Below are positions 1 to 11,629 of a stretch of 64,000 bases of DNA, in pieces. The notes under the pieces were generated by a model, which searched no databases, had not been told where the DNA came from, and saw only the letters and a program-made list of their open reading frames with translations. The stretch lies in assembly GCA_907165065.1 (NCBI GenBank), contig OU015525.1, positions 5,458,537 to 5,522,536 of the forward strand, in the 5' to 3' direction. How positions within the stretch are numbered: position 1 is the first letter of the stretch; the number at the start of each line of letters is the position of its first letter. A program made the position numbers and the translations under genes. Origin of the DNA: Caprimulgus europaeus. Its lineage: Eukaryota > Chordata > Aves > Caprimulgiformes > Caprimulgidae.

Positions 1-917
1 AGTTGCCATGTATATTTTTAATGGAATACAGAGGAGGAAGATTAGTATGGAGAATGCTTGCTGCAGTTTGGTCCTAGAGGATGACTACATACTCACTACA
101 AGTTGATTACATATGCATATCCTTTTTAGAATGCATGTATCAAGGCTCTTGCTATCAGTTACTATACTATTTGGTGTTTTAAGGAACAGTATCTACTGGG
201 AGACTCTCCTTTTCCTATTTGGGGAAAATTAGGAATTCTATCTTGATCAATTAAGTATTCCAGTAGATTTAGATTTGCTTCATAGTTTTGCATTCAGAGA
301 AATGTGTAAGTGCTTTCTATCCTTTCTTGGCTGTTTAGTTTCTCCTTAAAAATACAGAATTTATTTTTTAGCTAGAAAAAGAAAAATTACAGTTGTTGTG
401 TCATTTATAAAAATATAGAAAACATAAAGTATATTTTGTGTATCTGAAAAAATCAAACAGGTTAGCTGTAAGTGAAAAGACTAATATTCTCCAGTGAGAG
501 AGAGAGAGCAATGAATAGATCTCATTCTGCACAGTTGCATGATATCACTGCACCCTCATGCCATCAATTATTTGCTTTTAAAAATTCAATTTATCATATA
601 ATTTAATTTTTATCAACCGTGATACGGTGTTTTCTACAGGTAGAAAAATTTCATATATGGTTTTTCATGTGTTCTACTTCTGATCTTCAGTTCTGGTTGT
701 GGACCTGTCTCGGGCAGCCTGATTTGTGCCAGATACTGAAGACATCAGGCAGGAATAATTTATTTTCAGTTCTGAAATAGTACTCAGCTTGAAATCAGCT
801 TTGTGAAGCAAAGGCTTGGAGGTCTCCTTATCACCAATAACATACTCCACTTCTTTCCCAAATGTCCTTTCAATACTGATATTTCAAGTGAAGGAAGGTC
901 TAAGCATTTAAGGGAAT
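1..917. other. TRAPPC9 intron, unique sequence
   Basis: This is AT-rich intronic sequence upstream of the first recognisable exon. I see no open frame with family resemblance, no repeat I recognise and no RNA gene. Its membership of a TRAPPC9 intron is inferred from the exon at 10122 being internal: it begins with a splice acceptor and lacks a start codon. Confidence 0.5.
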
Positions 918-996
918 GATGTGAATTCCTGCATGGAATGGAAATTGATGTGAATTCCTGCATGGAATGGAAATTGATGTAAATTCCTGCATGGAA
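918..996. repeat. 29-bp tandem repeat, 2.7 copies
   Basis: Two full copies of a 29-bp unit (918-946 and 947-975) are identical, and a third partial copy follows at 976-996 with one base change (GATGTA for GATGTG). Each unit carries GAATTCCTGCATGGAA or its variant. The near identity shows a recent local duplication. No function is implied. Confidence 0.95.
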
Positions 997-1869
997 GAAG
1001 CTTTGAAGATGTCAGCATCCAAGTCCTCGTGGTCTGAATTTTGCAGTAAGAGACTTGTCCAAAGAGTCAACGCTAAGAAGCACGTGTAGCTCAGGAACCA
1101 TAAAGAACGTTGTGAGAATACTCAGGTGTCAGTAATGCTGTGCTTTGCTTGGCTCTGGTCAACATGAAGTAATAGAACCACGATGCTACTGACACTTGGT
1201 TGGAGGTTTTTCTCTATTAGATTCGATTTTTTTGTCCTCCCAAGGAGAATAACAGAATCTCTAGCTAGTCAGCAGTTTCTGTGCTTTTTTCTCTTTAGTG
1301 GTGTGTGGGGGTGTGTGGTTTTTTTCTTTTATCCTCATGAGAACAAATGGGCAGGAGGATATTCAGCTTAGATACATAAGGGCACCTATTGCTCTACCAA
1401 CACTGCTGTTAAGCCTCATTTTTTTATCTAGACTTTATCCTTTAAGCCTGATTTTTGTACAGACTTTATCCTTTGTCGGGTTACCATGTGGAATTGTAGA
1501 CTGTAGACTCAGTGATGGGAGAAATAAGCAAAATCAGAAATATTTTTCTTTTGTTAGACTATTGTAGATGAAAACTCAAGGAAGTGCTAATTTAAAGTAA
1601 TTTTGGTTGCCAGATTAATACATGGGCAGAGATGTGTGCATTTCTGAATGCCAGGACTGAATTTTTTCATGAGACAAACTAAAAATAGACACAGTCTTTA
1701 CATCCACAGATTGATCCAAGGACTGGAAGCTTGACATACTTGAGTCCCATCCTCCTTGGTTTCAGCTACGTACTCATCTCCATTTCCTTCCCAATGTTCA
1801 CATTCTCATCTTTCCCTGAAAAAAAGGTTTAACTGTGTTCAGTGTACAGCATTTCTACATGAACCATGT
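997..1869. other. TRAPPC9 intron, unique sequence
   Basis: Intronic sequence with T-rich runs around 1220-1330. Two short overlapping open frames lie here (62 and 89 codons), but they are low-complexity and hydrophobic, with no family resemblance, and are best read as chance. Confidence 0.5.
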
Positions 1870-2035
1870 TTCTGGAGCAGCATATTCCAGAGAGGTTGTA
1901 GAGTCTCCTTCTCTGGGGATGTTCAAAACCCACCTGGATGCTTTCCTGTGCAACCTGCTGTAGAGAACCTGCTTTGGCAGGGGGGTTGGACTGGATGATC
2001 CCCAGAGGTCCCTTCCAACCCCAACCATTCTGTGA
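1870..2035 (+). mobile_element. CR1 LINE 3' end, 5'-truncated
   Basis: The sequence runs from a degraded form of the usual 'gaacaggctgcccag' segment, through TTGTAGAGTCTCCTTCTCTG, to GGTCCCTTCCAACC and the terminal ATTCTGTGA. This is the 3' end of ORF2 and the 3' UTR of avian CR1. It belongs to the same subgroup as the copies at 25926 and 41976 (the 'gagtctccttctctggagac' type). Only about 165 bp remains, which is normal for CR1 because reverse transcription stops early. Confidence 0.9.
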
Positions 2036-4339
2036 AAGCTTGCAGTCTCCCAGGACTGGACCTTTTTGTGTTTGGTCCAGTAATGCTTAGGCCAGGTAAT
2101 TTTGATAGTAAAGGTGGGAAATTGAGGTATGGAGCCACATATAGAAAGAAGGATAAAAAATTTAGTCTGCCTAGAGCAAAAACCCTCTACTCCACTGTGT
2201 GATAACTGTGTGCTGTGTGGATGGGGATGAACCGTGGAGCTTCTTAGGCCGAATGAGGGCGAACGAGCAGGACTGGCCTGAGGCAGCAAGGAGCAGAAAA
2301 GGGCTTGAATGCATCGTTTGGAAACATGGTCTTCAGCCTGCAGCATCACAGAGGCCATGCCGGGCCGTGTGAGTACGACAGCCCTGAGGAGAGCTCAGCC
2401 TCATGGCTCAGAAGCAGCGAGGAAGCAATGGAAAGGAAGATGCCTTGGAGATGCCACCAGCGCTGCATCGCTGGTCCCATGGAGCTGAGCCTGTGGGATG
2501 GCGGCTGTGTCAGCACCGCTGGCGCTCCGAGCACGCTTTCGGCTGTTACCAGCGTATTTCTTGCCAGGGTTACCTGCTGCTGTTGAAAAGAGTGTGGTTA
2601 ATTTGAGAAACTTGTTTTTCCTTTGTTACTGCCAGATCATTTAATGAGTTGCAATTGAGCAGGTGAAATTCCTGGTTTATTTACACAATCCTCAAAGCTC
2701 TTAAAAGAATTTAGACATGTCACCCAATAGAAGAAACTGAGAGATTAATTTTGTAAAGAGAGATTCTCTGGTGCCTTTTGTGAGATGATGAACTACGACA
2801 TTTTTGTTTCTGTTTATTACTGATGAATATCACTGCCCATCAGGGTTGAATATGGGAGTGGAATGGTCAGAGGAGGAGAGGAAAAAAGGAGGGAGGCAGA
2901 GAGAATTTAACAAAAATGGAGTCTGTTTAAGGAAAAAAAAAATACTCTAAAGCTGAAAAGAAAAGGCATCTGATGAGAAAAGAGACTAAAAGTCAGAAAG
3001 AATGGTGAAGCACTCATGAATGCATGGAGCACGTCCTGCTAATGTTAGTTTGCATGAAAAGCAGGAGATCAGGAGCATGATGGGATTTGGAAAGAAAACA
3101 TGTTTGGTGATGGACAAGTAATTTGATTTTTTTTGTTGTTTGTTGTTTTTTTTTTTTTTTTAGAAAAAGGAAGGTATATTTGAAGATTACACACACAGAA
3201 TCAGTTCTTTTTCGAATTTCAAGCCGTAATCCCACGAGAAGTTATGCTCATTGGAAAGTGTTGTTTTCTGTAAGCAGTTCAGAAATGAAAATGGAAAGAT
3301 TATATTCTGAATTTATATATTTTTAGTCTAGTCTTCTCTATTTTAATGGAGAGCCTGCAATAATAAGTTCTGGTATTTCTTCACAGTTATTGCAGTCAGT
3401 ATTTGCAGAGTCTGAGGAGCAAACTGCCTGTAGTATCTTGTATTAAATGCTGAGATCTACTTAGTGTCATTTTTTCTATACTAAGGGGAATTTAGGAAAG
3501 ACCTGAACATGCAGTGTATGTGAGCCTTTGTTACAAAGTATGAATTGTTATTTTAAATATGGAAAACTGATAATAAATATTTCAAAAATTAATATTCCAG
3601 TTCAGAAAAAAAATCGAAGTCAAAAATCTTGCTTTGCTATCTGAAACGCAAAATGCAGTATGTGTGGTCATGCCATACTGTAAAAACTATTATAAAACAG
3701 AATCTTCTGCTTCTTCCAGTAACAAGATACACACAGGGATAAAATCAGAGTTACTGCTATTGCTAGGAAAATTGCTTAGGAAAAAAGGAAAACAAATCTA
3801 CTAGGCAAAATAGGTGACATAAGAATTAAACCCAGGAGCTTCTGAGCAGAACTGTTTCCAACTTTGTAAATTTTAACAAAACCAAAAATTTAGCTACATA
3901 AAATGATTTTTCAGCATGAGGAGGAAGGTGCATTCACATTGTATTGATTGTTTGCTTATTAACAATATATCACTAGAAACTTGAATTTCCTGGCTGCAAA
4001 TTCACCTGCTGTGTTTATCGTTCTCATTGTTGGTAGTTTCTTTGTTGATTGTATCTAATGTTGCTGTTCAATAATTATTCCAGTATTTTTAAAGAAAATT
4101 ATTCTTTCAGTGTTTCTCATATCATGAGGATTTTTACTTAAAACCAGTCTAATTATGAGAGTCCCTAATATTAAATTAAGCTATTACTTTGTGCTCTTCT
4201 ATGGAAGTTTTTCCTTTACCTACAGCACATAATGATTACTTCTCTGCAGGAGGATTCTTATATCCTTGAGTTATAGCTACCCTAACGTACTCTTGGTATA
4301 AATCATTTTTTTTTTAGCTAAAATAGTGGTGTTCTGCAC
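2036..4339. other. TRAPPC9 intron, with a GC-rich pocket and a T16 tract
   Basis: Mostly AT-rich intron. A pocket at about 2220-2590 is clearly richer in G and C than its surroundings and has several CpG dinucleotides and short overlapping open frames on both strands. None of these frames resembles a known protein. A run of sixteen T lies at 3146-3161. Nothing else is recognisable. Confidence 0.5.
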
Positions 4340-4684
4340 TTGGGGAGGCCTTATAGTGGCCTTCTAATACCTGAAAGGGGCCTATAGGAAGGCTGGGGAG
4401 GGCAGATAGTGACATAACAAGAGGTGATGGCTTTAAACTGGAAGAGAGGAGATTGAGATGAGATATTAGATTAGGAAGAAATTCTTCACTGTGAGGGTGG
4501 TGAGACACTGGACCAGGTTGCCCAGAGAAATTGTGGCTGCTCCTCCCTGCAAGTGTTCAGGGCCAGGTTAGATGAGGCTTTGAGCAACCTGGTCTAGTGG
4601 AAGGTGTCCCTGCTGATGGCAGGGGAGTTGGAACTGGATGAGCTTTAAGGTCCCTTCCAACCCAAACCATTCTATGATTCTATG
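4340..4684 (+). mobile_element. CR1 LINE 3' fragment
   Basis: About 345 bp of CR1 in sense orientation. It contains the ORF2 C-terminal stretch ('ggccttctaatacctgaaaggggcctata'-like), the 'ttcactgtgagggtggtgagacactgga' segment, and the 3' UTR ending CCATTCTATGATTCTATG. It is the subgroup also seen at 37267, 48219 and 56316. Substitutions and small gaps break the reading frame. Confidence 0.92.
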
Positions 4685-7312
4685 CTACATGTAATTCTGA
4701 ACACTTTTTCAAGGTAAAGCTTCTTGACTCTGGTATTCTGTCAACCTCTTACTTGTGAACAAACATTTAGAAAGGACTGAGTACTGTGTTTAAGTTCCTA
4801 GTGGAAGAAATCCCATTTATCACTCCTCTTTTCCCTTTCATTTATATATTTATTAGATGTTTTGGGGAGATCTGTTCTCAATCAGTAATGTTCTAGCTTC
4901 TGTGTAAGTAGCAATATTCTCTAGAATATGGAAATTCTCTTTAGATTTTACTCTCTACTTCTGGGTAGGAAGTACTATAGTAGTACTATAGTAGTAGTTC
5001 AGTAGAAATAATTGCTCTGAGTTGTAGATTGTAATTGTTTGAATTGGCAATTAAAATCAGTGTATGAAAGGTATTACTGTTCAGAGAGTCACTACTGAGG
5101 GACTGGCAGAAGGTACTAACTAATTTAGTTAGGGAACTTTAGTGCCCAATGTTTTGCTTTTCATTAGTGGCATAGTGTTATTGCAATAGCCATTATTTTT
5201 TTTCATTTTGCTTTTAATTCTATTATGAAAGTGAATATGGGAAGCATTTCCATGAACAAACTGGAGAGAATTATTTTTTACAAAAAAAAACCAAAAAACC
5301 CAAACCTGGAACTTGCTCTATTCAGAAAATATGTTTGAGGGCAGAATGCTCAAGAGAAACAAAAATGGTAAATTTTTGATAGTTTATCTGTAAAATATTT
5401 CTTGTCAATATAGTATCTTGTCAATATAGTGGTATTAATATCTGGTGCTGTTGGTTGAGTCTTGTCATCTGGTTCTTACATGCAGAAACACTTTTATTTC
5501 CTTTTCTTCATCAGTAGAAGGAAGGACCAATGAAGCAGTAAAACATTTCTCAAGCCAAAGCCATCATATATGTTAAACAATTTATGCATTTTTTTACTAT
5601 TGAATTTCCAGAATGCAACTCTGCTTAAAACCCACAATCCTTACCCTAGTTGGTAGTTATCCTGAATCCCAGTTGTGCTCAGTTAACAATAGGCTGCTGC
5701 TCCTGGTTGCCTGCCCCGCTGTACTCTGTCCTTCCTTCCTATTCTCTTTTATGGATCATCCGCAGGCAAAACTCTGTTTATAGTGACACCCTGCTGTTTC
5801 CTTTTGGTCTGCAGTGGTGCAGTTTGGGGCAATCTAATAAATTCTATTGCTATTTGTAAAGATGACTAGAACCTAGAGCTCAGGCTGTGATTTGTGGAGG
5901 TTTGACAAGGCCACTGGAGTAAGGGTACAATATTATTTAAATTGGGGGCTGTAGCATTTGGGCCATTCTTCTCTGCAGGTGCTGTGGGAGAGACTGGTAA
6001 ATTGTTTTAAATTGGGCTTTGTACGCTTATGAAAGTGTAGGATTTTTTTTTTTTTATCCTAAAGATAGGAAATCAATCTTTCATATTGTTTGTTAAGTCC
6101 TTTCCAAGGTACATGTCCATAGAAGGGTTTAAAGTAGATTGAATTTGGTTTTCTTTTTATGTCCTGTTCATATTATATAAATCCTAGGTAATAAAACTTT
6201 CTGTGATCACCTGAAGGCTCTTGAAAAAATTATTTCCATCAGTCGTGCTCCCCCCTACACATATGTCTACACTCTTGATGTAAAGTCTGCCTGATGTTGT
6301 ATCTTTGTGAGTGTGTGAGTTCCTAGGAATCCTGCAGATTATTGTAGCCAGAGAGAGCATATAGGTTTGGCTGTTGTGTGGTTCTCAGCTGTATTAAAAA
6401 TCTCTTGTGTCCTCAGTATTAAATGTCCTCAGCTAGATGTTATACTTGGGGTGAGAAGAGATGTCCTTCTATTATCTAGATTAATAGAAGACCGTTAGGT
6501 TTTCTTTTCCCTGTTCTCTAGTGTGGGATGTGAGACACATGCAGGGTCATCAGCAAGTTTTCTTTGACAAATTTCACACTACAACAGAGACCAAGATTAT
6601 GGTGATGCCCTCAAACTCTCCTGCTCATTAATGGTACATAATGGTTGTGGGTTTTAGCCTTTTTTTCTGGAGGTTTTCATTTGGAATAGGATATTATAAA
6701 TGGTTTTGCACCTGGAATTATAAAGTGACCTTTCAAACTAACATTTATTACATGTTTGCCTGTAATTATAGGGAACTGGGCTTAATAAAGCAGCTTTGTG
6801 CCATGGTCCTGTGCAGAATGAACCATGGATCCATACCATAGTAGCTTTCCCAAGCAGGATACTGTGAGTATTACAGAAATACTGTAATACTCACATAACT
6901 AGAGTTTTCACAGATTTCTTAATTGAAATAGAAGTCCATTCTCACATTGGTGTAAGTAGTGTCAGATCCCTGTGCTTCTCAGTGCAGCTCTGATTTTTAT
7001 TAAATGCTCCAGCTGGTTAATTAGAATGAAGTACACTTGGAATGGGTTTGCACTTTTTTATTTTTGTATTTAATAATGATTAGCTCTCCTACCATAACAT
7101 AAACTTGAGTTCATTAACTATAAATTAGGAATGAACTGACATAAACAGAGTAGATGGGTTTGTCCAGAGTGACCGGTGAAGTTTTTTATTTGTATTATAA
7201 GGTGACTCTTGTGAATTTCAGTGAAACTAAATTAGGATTTGGAGTTAGCCCACTTTTCTTAAAAGCAAGCTGGAAATAGGCAAATCATTTAGCTAGCAAA
7301 TGTGACACCCAT
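4685..7312. other. TRAPPC9 intron, unique sequence with small duplications
   Basis: AT-rich intron. It holds an 11-bp tandem duplication, AGTACTATAGT twice (4971-4992), a 16-bp duplication beginning CTTGTCAATATAG (5401-5430), and the hairpin listed at 6863. No coding or RNA gene is evident. Confidence 0.5.
6863..6895. repeat. Perfect 14-bp inverted repeat, 5-nt loop
   Basis: TGTGAGTATTACAG (6863-6876) and its exact reverse complement CTGTAATACTCACA (6882-6895) flank the loop AAATA. It would fold into a perfect hairpin as RNA or DNA. No target-site duplication or element ends are visible, so a mobile-element origin is not shown. Confidence 0.95.
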
Positions 7313-8709
7313 CTAAGAGAAGGGCTGAAAGGAGGATTCAGGGAACTACAGGCCTGTCAGTCTGACCTTGGTGCTGGGGAAGGTCATGGACCAGATCATC
7401 TTGAATGCTATCACGTAGCACATACAGGACAGCCAGGCAATTGGGCCCAGCCAGTATGGGTTAATGAAAGGCAGGTCCTGCCTGACTGACCTGATCCCCT
7501 TCTGTGACAAGGTGACCCACTTAGTGGATGAGGGAAAGGCTCTGGATGTTGTCTACCTGGACTTTAGTAAAGCCTTTGACACCATTTCCTAGAGCGTTCT
7601 TCTGGAGAAACTGGCTGCTCATGGCTTGGAAAGACATACTCTTTGCTGGGTGGAAAACTGTCTGGATGTATAGGCCCAAAGAGTGGTGTTGAATGGAGCT
7701 AAATCCACTTGGCAGCTGGTCACAAGTGGTGTTCCCCAGGGCTCAGTACTGGCGCCATCTCTGTTCAATATCTTTATGAATGATCTGCATGAGGGGATCG
7801 AGGGCATCTGCACTAAGTTTGCAGACAACACTAATTTGGGTGGGAGTGTTGATCTGCTTGAGAGTAGGAAGGCTCTACAGAGGGATCTGGACAGGCTGGA
7901 TTGATGGGCCAGGACCAGTTGCATGAGTTTCAATGAGGCCAAATGCTGGGTTCTGCAGTTTGGCCCCAACAACCCCCGGCAACGCTCCAGGCTTGGGACA
8001 GAGTGGCTGGAGAGCTGCCTGGCAGAAAAGGACCTGGGGGTTTTGGTTGACAGCCGTCTGAACATGAGCCAGCAGAGTGCCCAGGTGGCCAAGAATGTCA
8101 GTACCATCGTGACTTGTATTGGAAATAGTGTGGCCAGCAGGACTAGGGAAGTGATTGTCCCCCTGTACTGGGCAATGGTGAGGCCGCACCTCGAGTGCTG
8201 GGTTCAGTTTTAGGCCCCTCACTCCAAGAAGGACATGGAGGTGCTGGAGCGTGTCCAGAGAAGGGCAACGGAGCTGGAGAAGGGTCTGGAGCACAAGTGT
8301 GATGAGTTCACAGCTGAGGGAACTGGGGTTGTTGAGCCTGGAGAAAAGGAGGCTGAGGGGAGACCTTCTGGCTCTGTCCAACTCCCTGCAAGAAGGGTGG
8401 AGAGAGGTGGGGTTTGGTCTCTTCTCCCAAGTACAAGCGATAGGACAAGAAGAAATGGCCTCAAGTTGCATCAGGGGAGGTTTAGATTGGGTCTGAGGAA
8501 CAATTTATTCACTGAGAGGGTTCTCAGGAATTGGACCAGGATGCCCAGGGAAGTGGTTGAGTCACCTTCCCTGATGCTATTTAAAAGACCTGTAGATGTG
8601 GTGCTTAGTGACATGGTTTAGAGGTGGCGTTGGCAGCGTTAGGTTAACGGTTGGACTTGATGATTTTAAAGGTATTTTCCAACAAAAACAATTCTATGAT
8701 TCTATGATT
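7313..8709 (+). mobile_element. CR1 LINE, long 5'-truncated copy with dead reverse transcriptase
   Basis: About 1.4 kb of CR1 in sense orientation, the longest copy in the window. The translation shows the reverse-transcriptase core in order: a CRPVSLT-like stretch near 7340, [10 protein letters not shown] (about 7555-7584), GVPQGSVL (about 7730), LFNIFMNDL, and then FADN at 7818-7829 where active elements have FADD. A catalytic aspartate is therefore lost. In-frame stops also occur (about 7590, 7671, 7902 and 8211). The ORF2 C-terminus follows, and the copy ends with ATTCTATGATTCTATGATT. It cannot be mobile. Its 3' third is about three-quarters similar, by eye, to the reverse-oriented copy at 13067. 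Confidence 0.95.
7535..7840 (+). pseudogene. CR1 ORF2 reverse-transcriptase remnant
   Basis: This is the polymerase palm region of the CR1 copy that spans 7313-8709. Motif A (LDFSKAFDT) and motif B (SGVPQGSVL) are readable, but the metal-binding FADD box has become FADN and the frame is broken by stop codons before and after. A CR1 ORF2 protein normally combines an N-terminal endonuclease with this polymerase. The endonuclease part is absent because the insertion is 5'-truncated. Confidence 0.9.
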
Positions 8710-10121
8710 TAAGTGCACACATGCAGTGCAACATAAAACTCCTGATTTTGATATTGTTTAAATCACTGAATTGTGGTTATTTTAAGAAAATGATGGTAGC
8801 TGTGTTTCTGTTCTTTCAGACAGACTTAGAAACAGAATGGTATCAAACATAAATGGTTTTTGTAAATTAGAAAATCCTTAGATTGTTCCTTAGAGCTTAT
8901 GAAAAAAAGTAATAGGTTTTATAAACTGTTTTGTAAATTTTCAGTTGAAAGGTAGAGTGCTTTTAACTGTCTGAGGATTAATGACATCTGGTAAATATAA
9001 TTGGTTTCCTGGATAAGTTGTTGACTTGGGGTTTGCAGTTTTTGGTTTTAGTTTTTCTTTAATAAAGAATGAGCTAAAAGCTGATCAAAGAGGAGATAGG
9101 CATTGTTCCTAAATCTTTTTAAGAAAAAAACCTGTCCTTCTAGACGTAGGCTTCAGCATGATATGGTAATGTCCATGTTAGGGTAGAGATCTGTCTCTAC
9201 CTCCATCCTTGCTCTGAGACTTGGCAACAGCAGCCACCTGGAGACCAGAATAAGAGCTGAGAAAACAAATCCAGTGACACTTCCCAGATTCTCGCCTTGC
9301 TTCCAGCAAATAATTGTATTTCAGGAACATAATGAAAGAAGAGGTGGTGTGTAGTCTCTTTGGATGAATCATTTTTGTTCTGAGCTTGAACATTGATGCT
9401 GTTGTGGGGACTGGCATGCTGGGAAGCTTCTCATATGCTGTTCATTAATGAAAAAGCTCGAAATTTCATCACAGAAGTAAAGGCTCAGTACTACTCAGAG
9501 TAATGAGTGTGTAAGACTAATGTGAAAGAATCACCTTAACTTTTGACATTGCTACACAATGAACATCAAAGACAGACAAGGTTCATGCACTAGATCTAGT
9601 CCCGTGTGGTATTAATCTGTTAGTTAATGGTGATGAGCTATGTTTACAGGGACTTGTTAAAAGACCAGATGCTTTTAATTTTGTATAAACTTTATCTCTG
9701 CACACTCAAAAACCTTAAAGGTTTTCCATTTGATTGTGAGGGTATTAAAGTGGTGACTATTTTTCAGGTGTATAAAGGAGCCTATCTCTTAATAAACCCT
9801 GAACTTTTCTAAGCAGAAATAAGCTCTTAATTTTTTCTATGTTAAATGTGGTATGGAGAAGAATTATGTAAGGAGAAGTCCAGCTGACTTTGTTCTGTAC
9901 TCCTTTGTTTTTGAAAGGATTGGGAAATAAGCTACTGTTTACATAAGATGCAATTATTTGTTAGATTTTTGAGTTAATAGAATTCGGTGGGTTAGGAAGA
10001 CAAATTCTTGAGGACATAGAGACTTTGTTGGTAAGTCACTTCTGTGGTCTAATTTAATGAAACTTGTGAAAAGCACGGTAATGAAACATAGCTAATAAGT
10101 AATTTACTTTTATTTCTCCAG
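8710..10121. other. TRAPPC9 intron up to the splice acceptor
   Basis: AT-rich intron with no recognisable repeat. It ends in the acceptor of the next exon: a pyrimidine-rich stretch ACTTTTATTTCTCCAG with AG at 10120-10121. Upstream A-containing sequence near 10085-10100 could serve as branch point, but this cannot be fixed by eye. Confidence 0.55.
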
Positions 10122-10264
10122 ACACTGGAAGCCATTTTGAATTTTAAGTACTCTGGTGGACCAGGACACGTTGAAGGATATTACAGGAACCTTTCTCTGG
10201 GCCTTCATGTAGAAGTAGAGCCATCTGTTTTCTTTACGCATGTCAGCACCCTTCCAGCAACAAG
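10122..10264 (+). CDS. TRAPPC9: TRAPPC9 internal exon (C-terminal third)
   Basis: This 143-bp exon starts in phase 0 after CTCCAG and ends two bases into a codon before the donor GTGAGC. It encodes 47 residues, including the stretches [29 protein letters not shown] and VSTLPAT, which I recognise as TRAPPC9 (NIBP). TRAPPC9 is the Trs120-like subunit that helps define TRAPP II, a Rab-GEF and tethering complex of the Golgi and recycling pathways. The mammalian protein is also reported to bind NIK and IKK-beta in NF-kB signalling, and its loss causes intellectual disability with microcephaly in people. The segment lies just before a beta-rich C-terminal region. As I recall, mammals have Arg where this copy has His in FFTHVSTLP. 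The frame is intact, and the phase matches the exon at 23302. The gene is partial because other exons are outside the window. Confidence 0.93.
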
Positions 10265-11629
10265 GTGAGCCTTGTTTTGCCTCTTGTATATTTGACTCAT
10301 TGTCTCTGATATATTTGCTATAACCTAAAGACCATGCTGGAAGCTTTCAACAGCATCAGCCACATGTAGTTAAATAATTACATGAACTAATTTTCAAAAT
10401 TCATCATTTAGGAGTTTAGCCTCTTTTAACCTCAGACTGTGATTGAAGCAAGCCATGTGCACTGGAAAATTTCTGATGTTCAGACATTTTTTTTATGATG
10501 GTTTATTTTAGCAAGGACAGGATATCTGCTATTTATTGTAAAATTTGATGACTTCTTTCTGTATCTCTTCACTGTTGTGCTGTGTTATGCATTACATTGT
10601 TTTGTGTTTGTATAACAGAAAATCTTACCCCAAATGCATGTGAAAATGGTTGTCTCTGTCTGGTTGGCAACACATGATGGTGGTCAAGTACCATAATCAC
10701 AAAAATGTGATTGCCTAAAATTCATCATTTGCTGGGTGCAATTAGTTTTAATTTTTTTTTTTTTTGCTAAAATTGTCCTTATTTACTGCTAAATACACAG
10801 TTCCTAATTTGTGTGTTTTTATTAATTGTATATTGCTTTATGTTCTGCTTAAGCAAAGCAGCCTTTGCAAAAATGAGTTCTGTAAGTCAATGATTTTTCT
10901 GATCCTTAATCAACAATTATTTGTTATTGTAAGTTCACCTCTGCTAGTAGTTAAATACCCTACAGTCTTTAAATATTTGGGATGTATTCAAACTCTGGCA
11001 GTTCCAGAGGTGACCTCTGAATGACTGTCATTCAAAAGATGAATAAAAGCTTGGGTTTGTTGGGAAGAAAGAAGAGCAAGAATGGAATTTGTTTCAGTAC
11101 CTCAGATATAAATATCAGGGAGGAGGAAAAAAATCTTTTAGAAGGATTAAGTTAGTGCAACAAAAAATTGTTACAAATTGGCCAGGAATATGCTTTTATT
11201 AAAAAGCTCCTTGAAATCAGCAACCAACTATCAAGAAGCAGGACTACTGAAAAGAAAGCCAGTGTGCATAAGTGAGAGCAAGCATTTTGTTTAAATTCAG
11301 AATTTAAATTCTGAAATTATTTCAGTGCAATTACATAGTGCTACTAATCATCATAGTAGAGAGTGGACTTAATTGATCTAGGAGATTCCTACTGGTGCTA
11401 TGACATTTTTCATGACAGACTTAAGGAAGTAAATCCAAAGATAAGCAAGAAGGGAATGTAAGTCTAGGAGATATTTGAGGCATATTTCATTTTCAAAGGA
11501 AAGAAATGAGTCACCGGTATCATACCCTTGCAAAAATGTCAAAAGATGGATGGACAGCAACGTAGCTTGCAAAACATGAAGAGTTTCTTTTGTTCTGTGA
11601 ACAAAAGAAGTAAAGCCTCAAGGAAAGTT
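10265..11629. other. TRAPPC9 intron, 5' part of the 13,037-bp intron
   Basis: The intron begins GTGAGC at 10265 and runs to the AG at 23300-23301. This first part is AT-rich and holds a T13-type tract near 10750 and the 20-bp palindrome at 11296. Short open frames at 10764-11024 and 11378-11572 have no family resemblance. Confidence 0.6.
11296..11315. repeat. Perfect 20-bp palindrome
   Basis: TTCAGAATTTAAATTCTGAA equals its own reverse complement across all 20 bases. It stops abruptly at both sides. It could bind a dimeric protein or extrude as a cruciform, but AT-rich palindromes also arise by chance or replication slippage. Confidence 0.95.

Noticed and set aside
1855..2358. 167-codon minus-strand open frame
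   Set aside because: It overlaps the antisense of the CR1 tail at 1870 and runs on into GC-rich unique sequence. It has no resemblance to known proteins and no splice sites.
6863..6895. MicroRNA precursor
   Set aside because: The stem of 14 bp is far shorter than the roughly 30 bp or more needed in a pre-miRNA hairpin.
7875..8471. 198-codon minus-strand open frame
   Set aside because: Antisense of the sense-oriented CR1 at 7313-8709.
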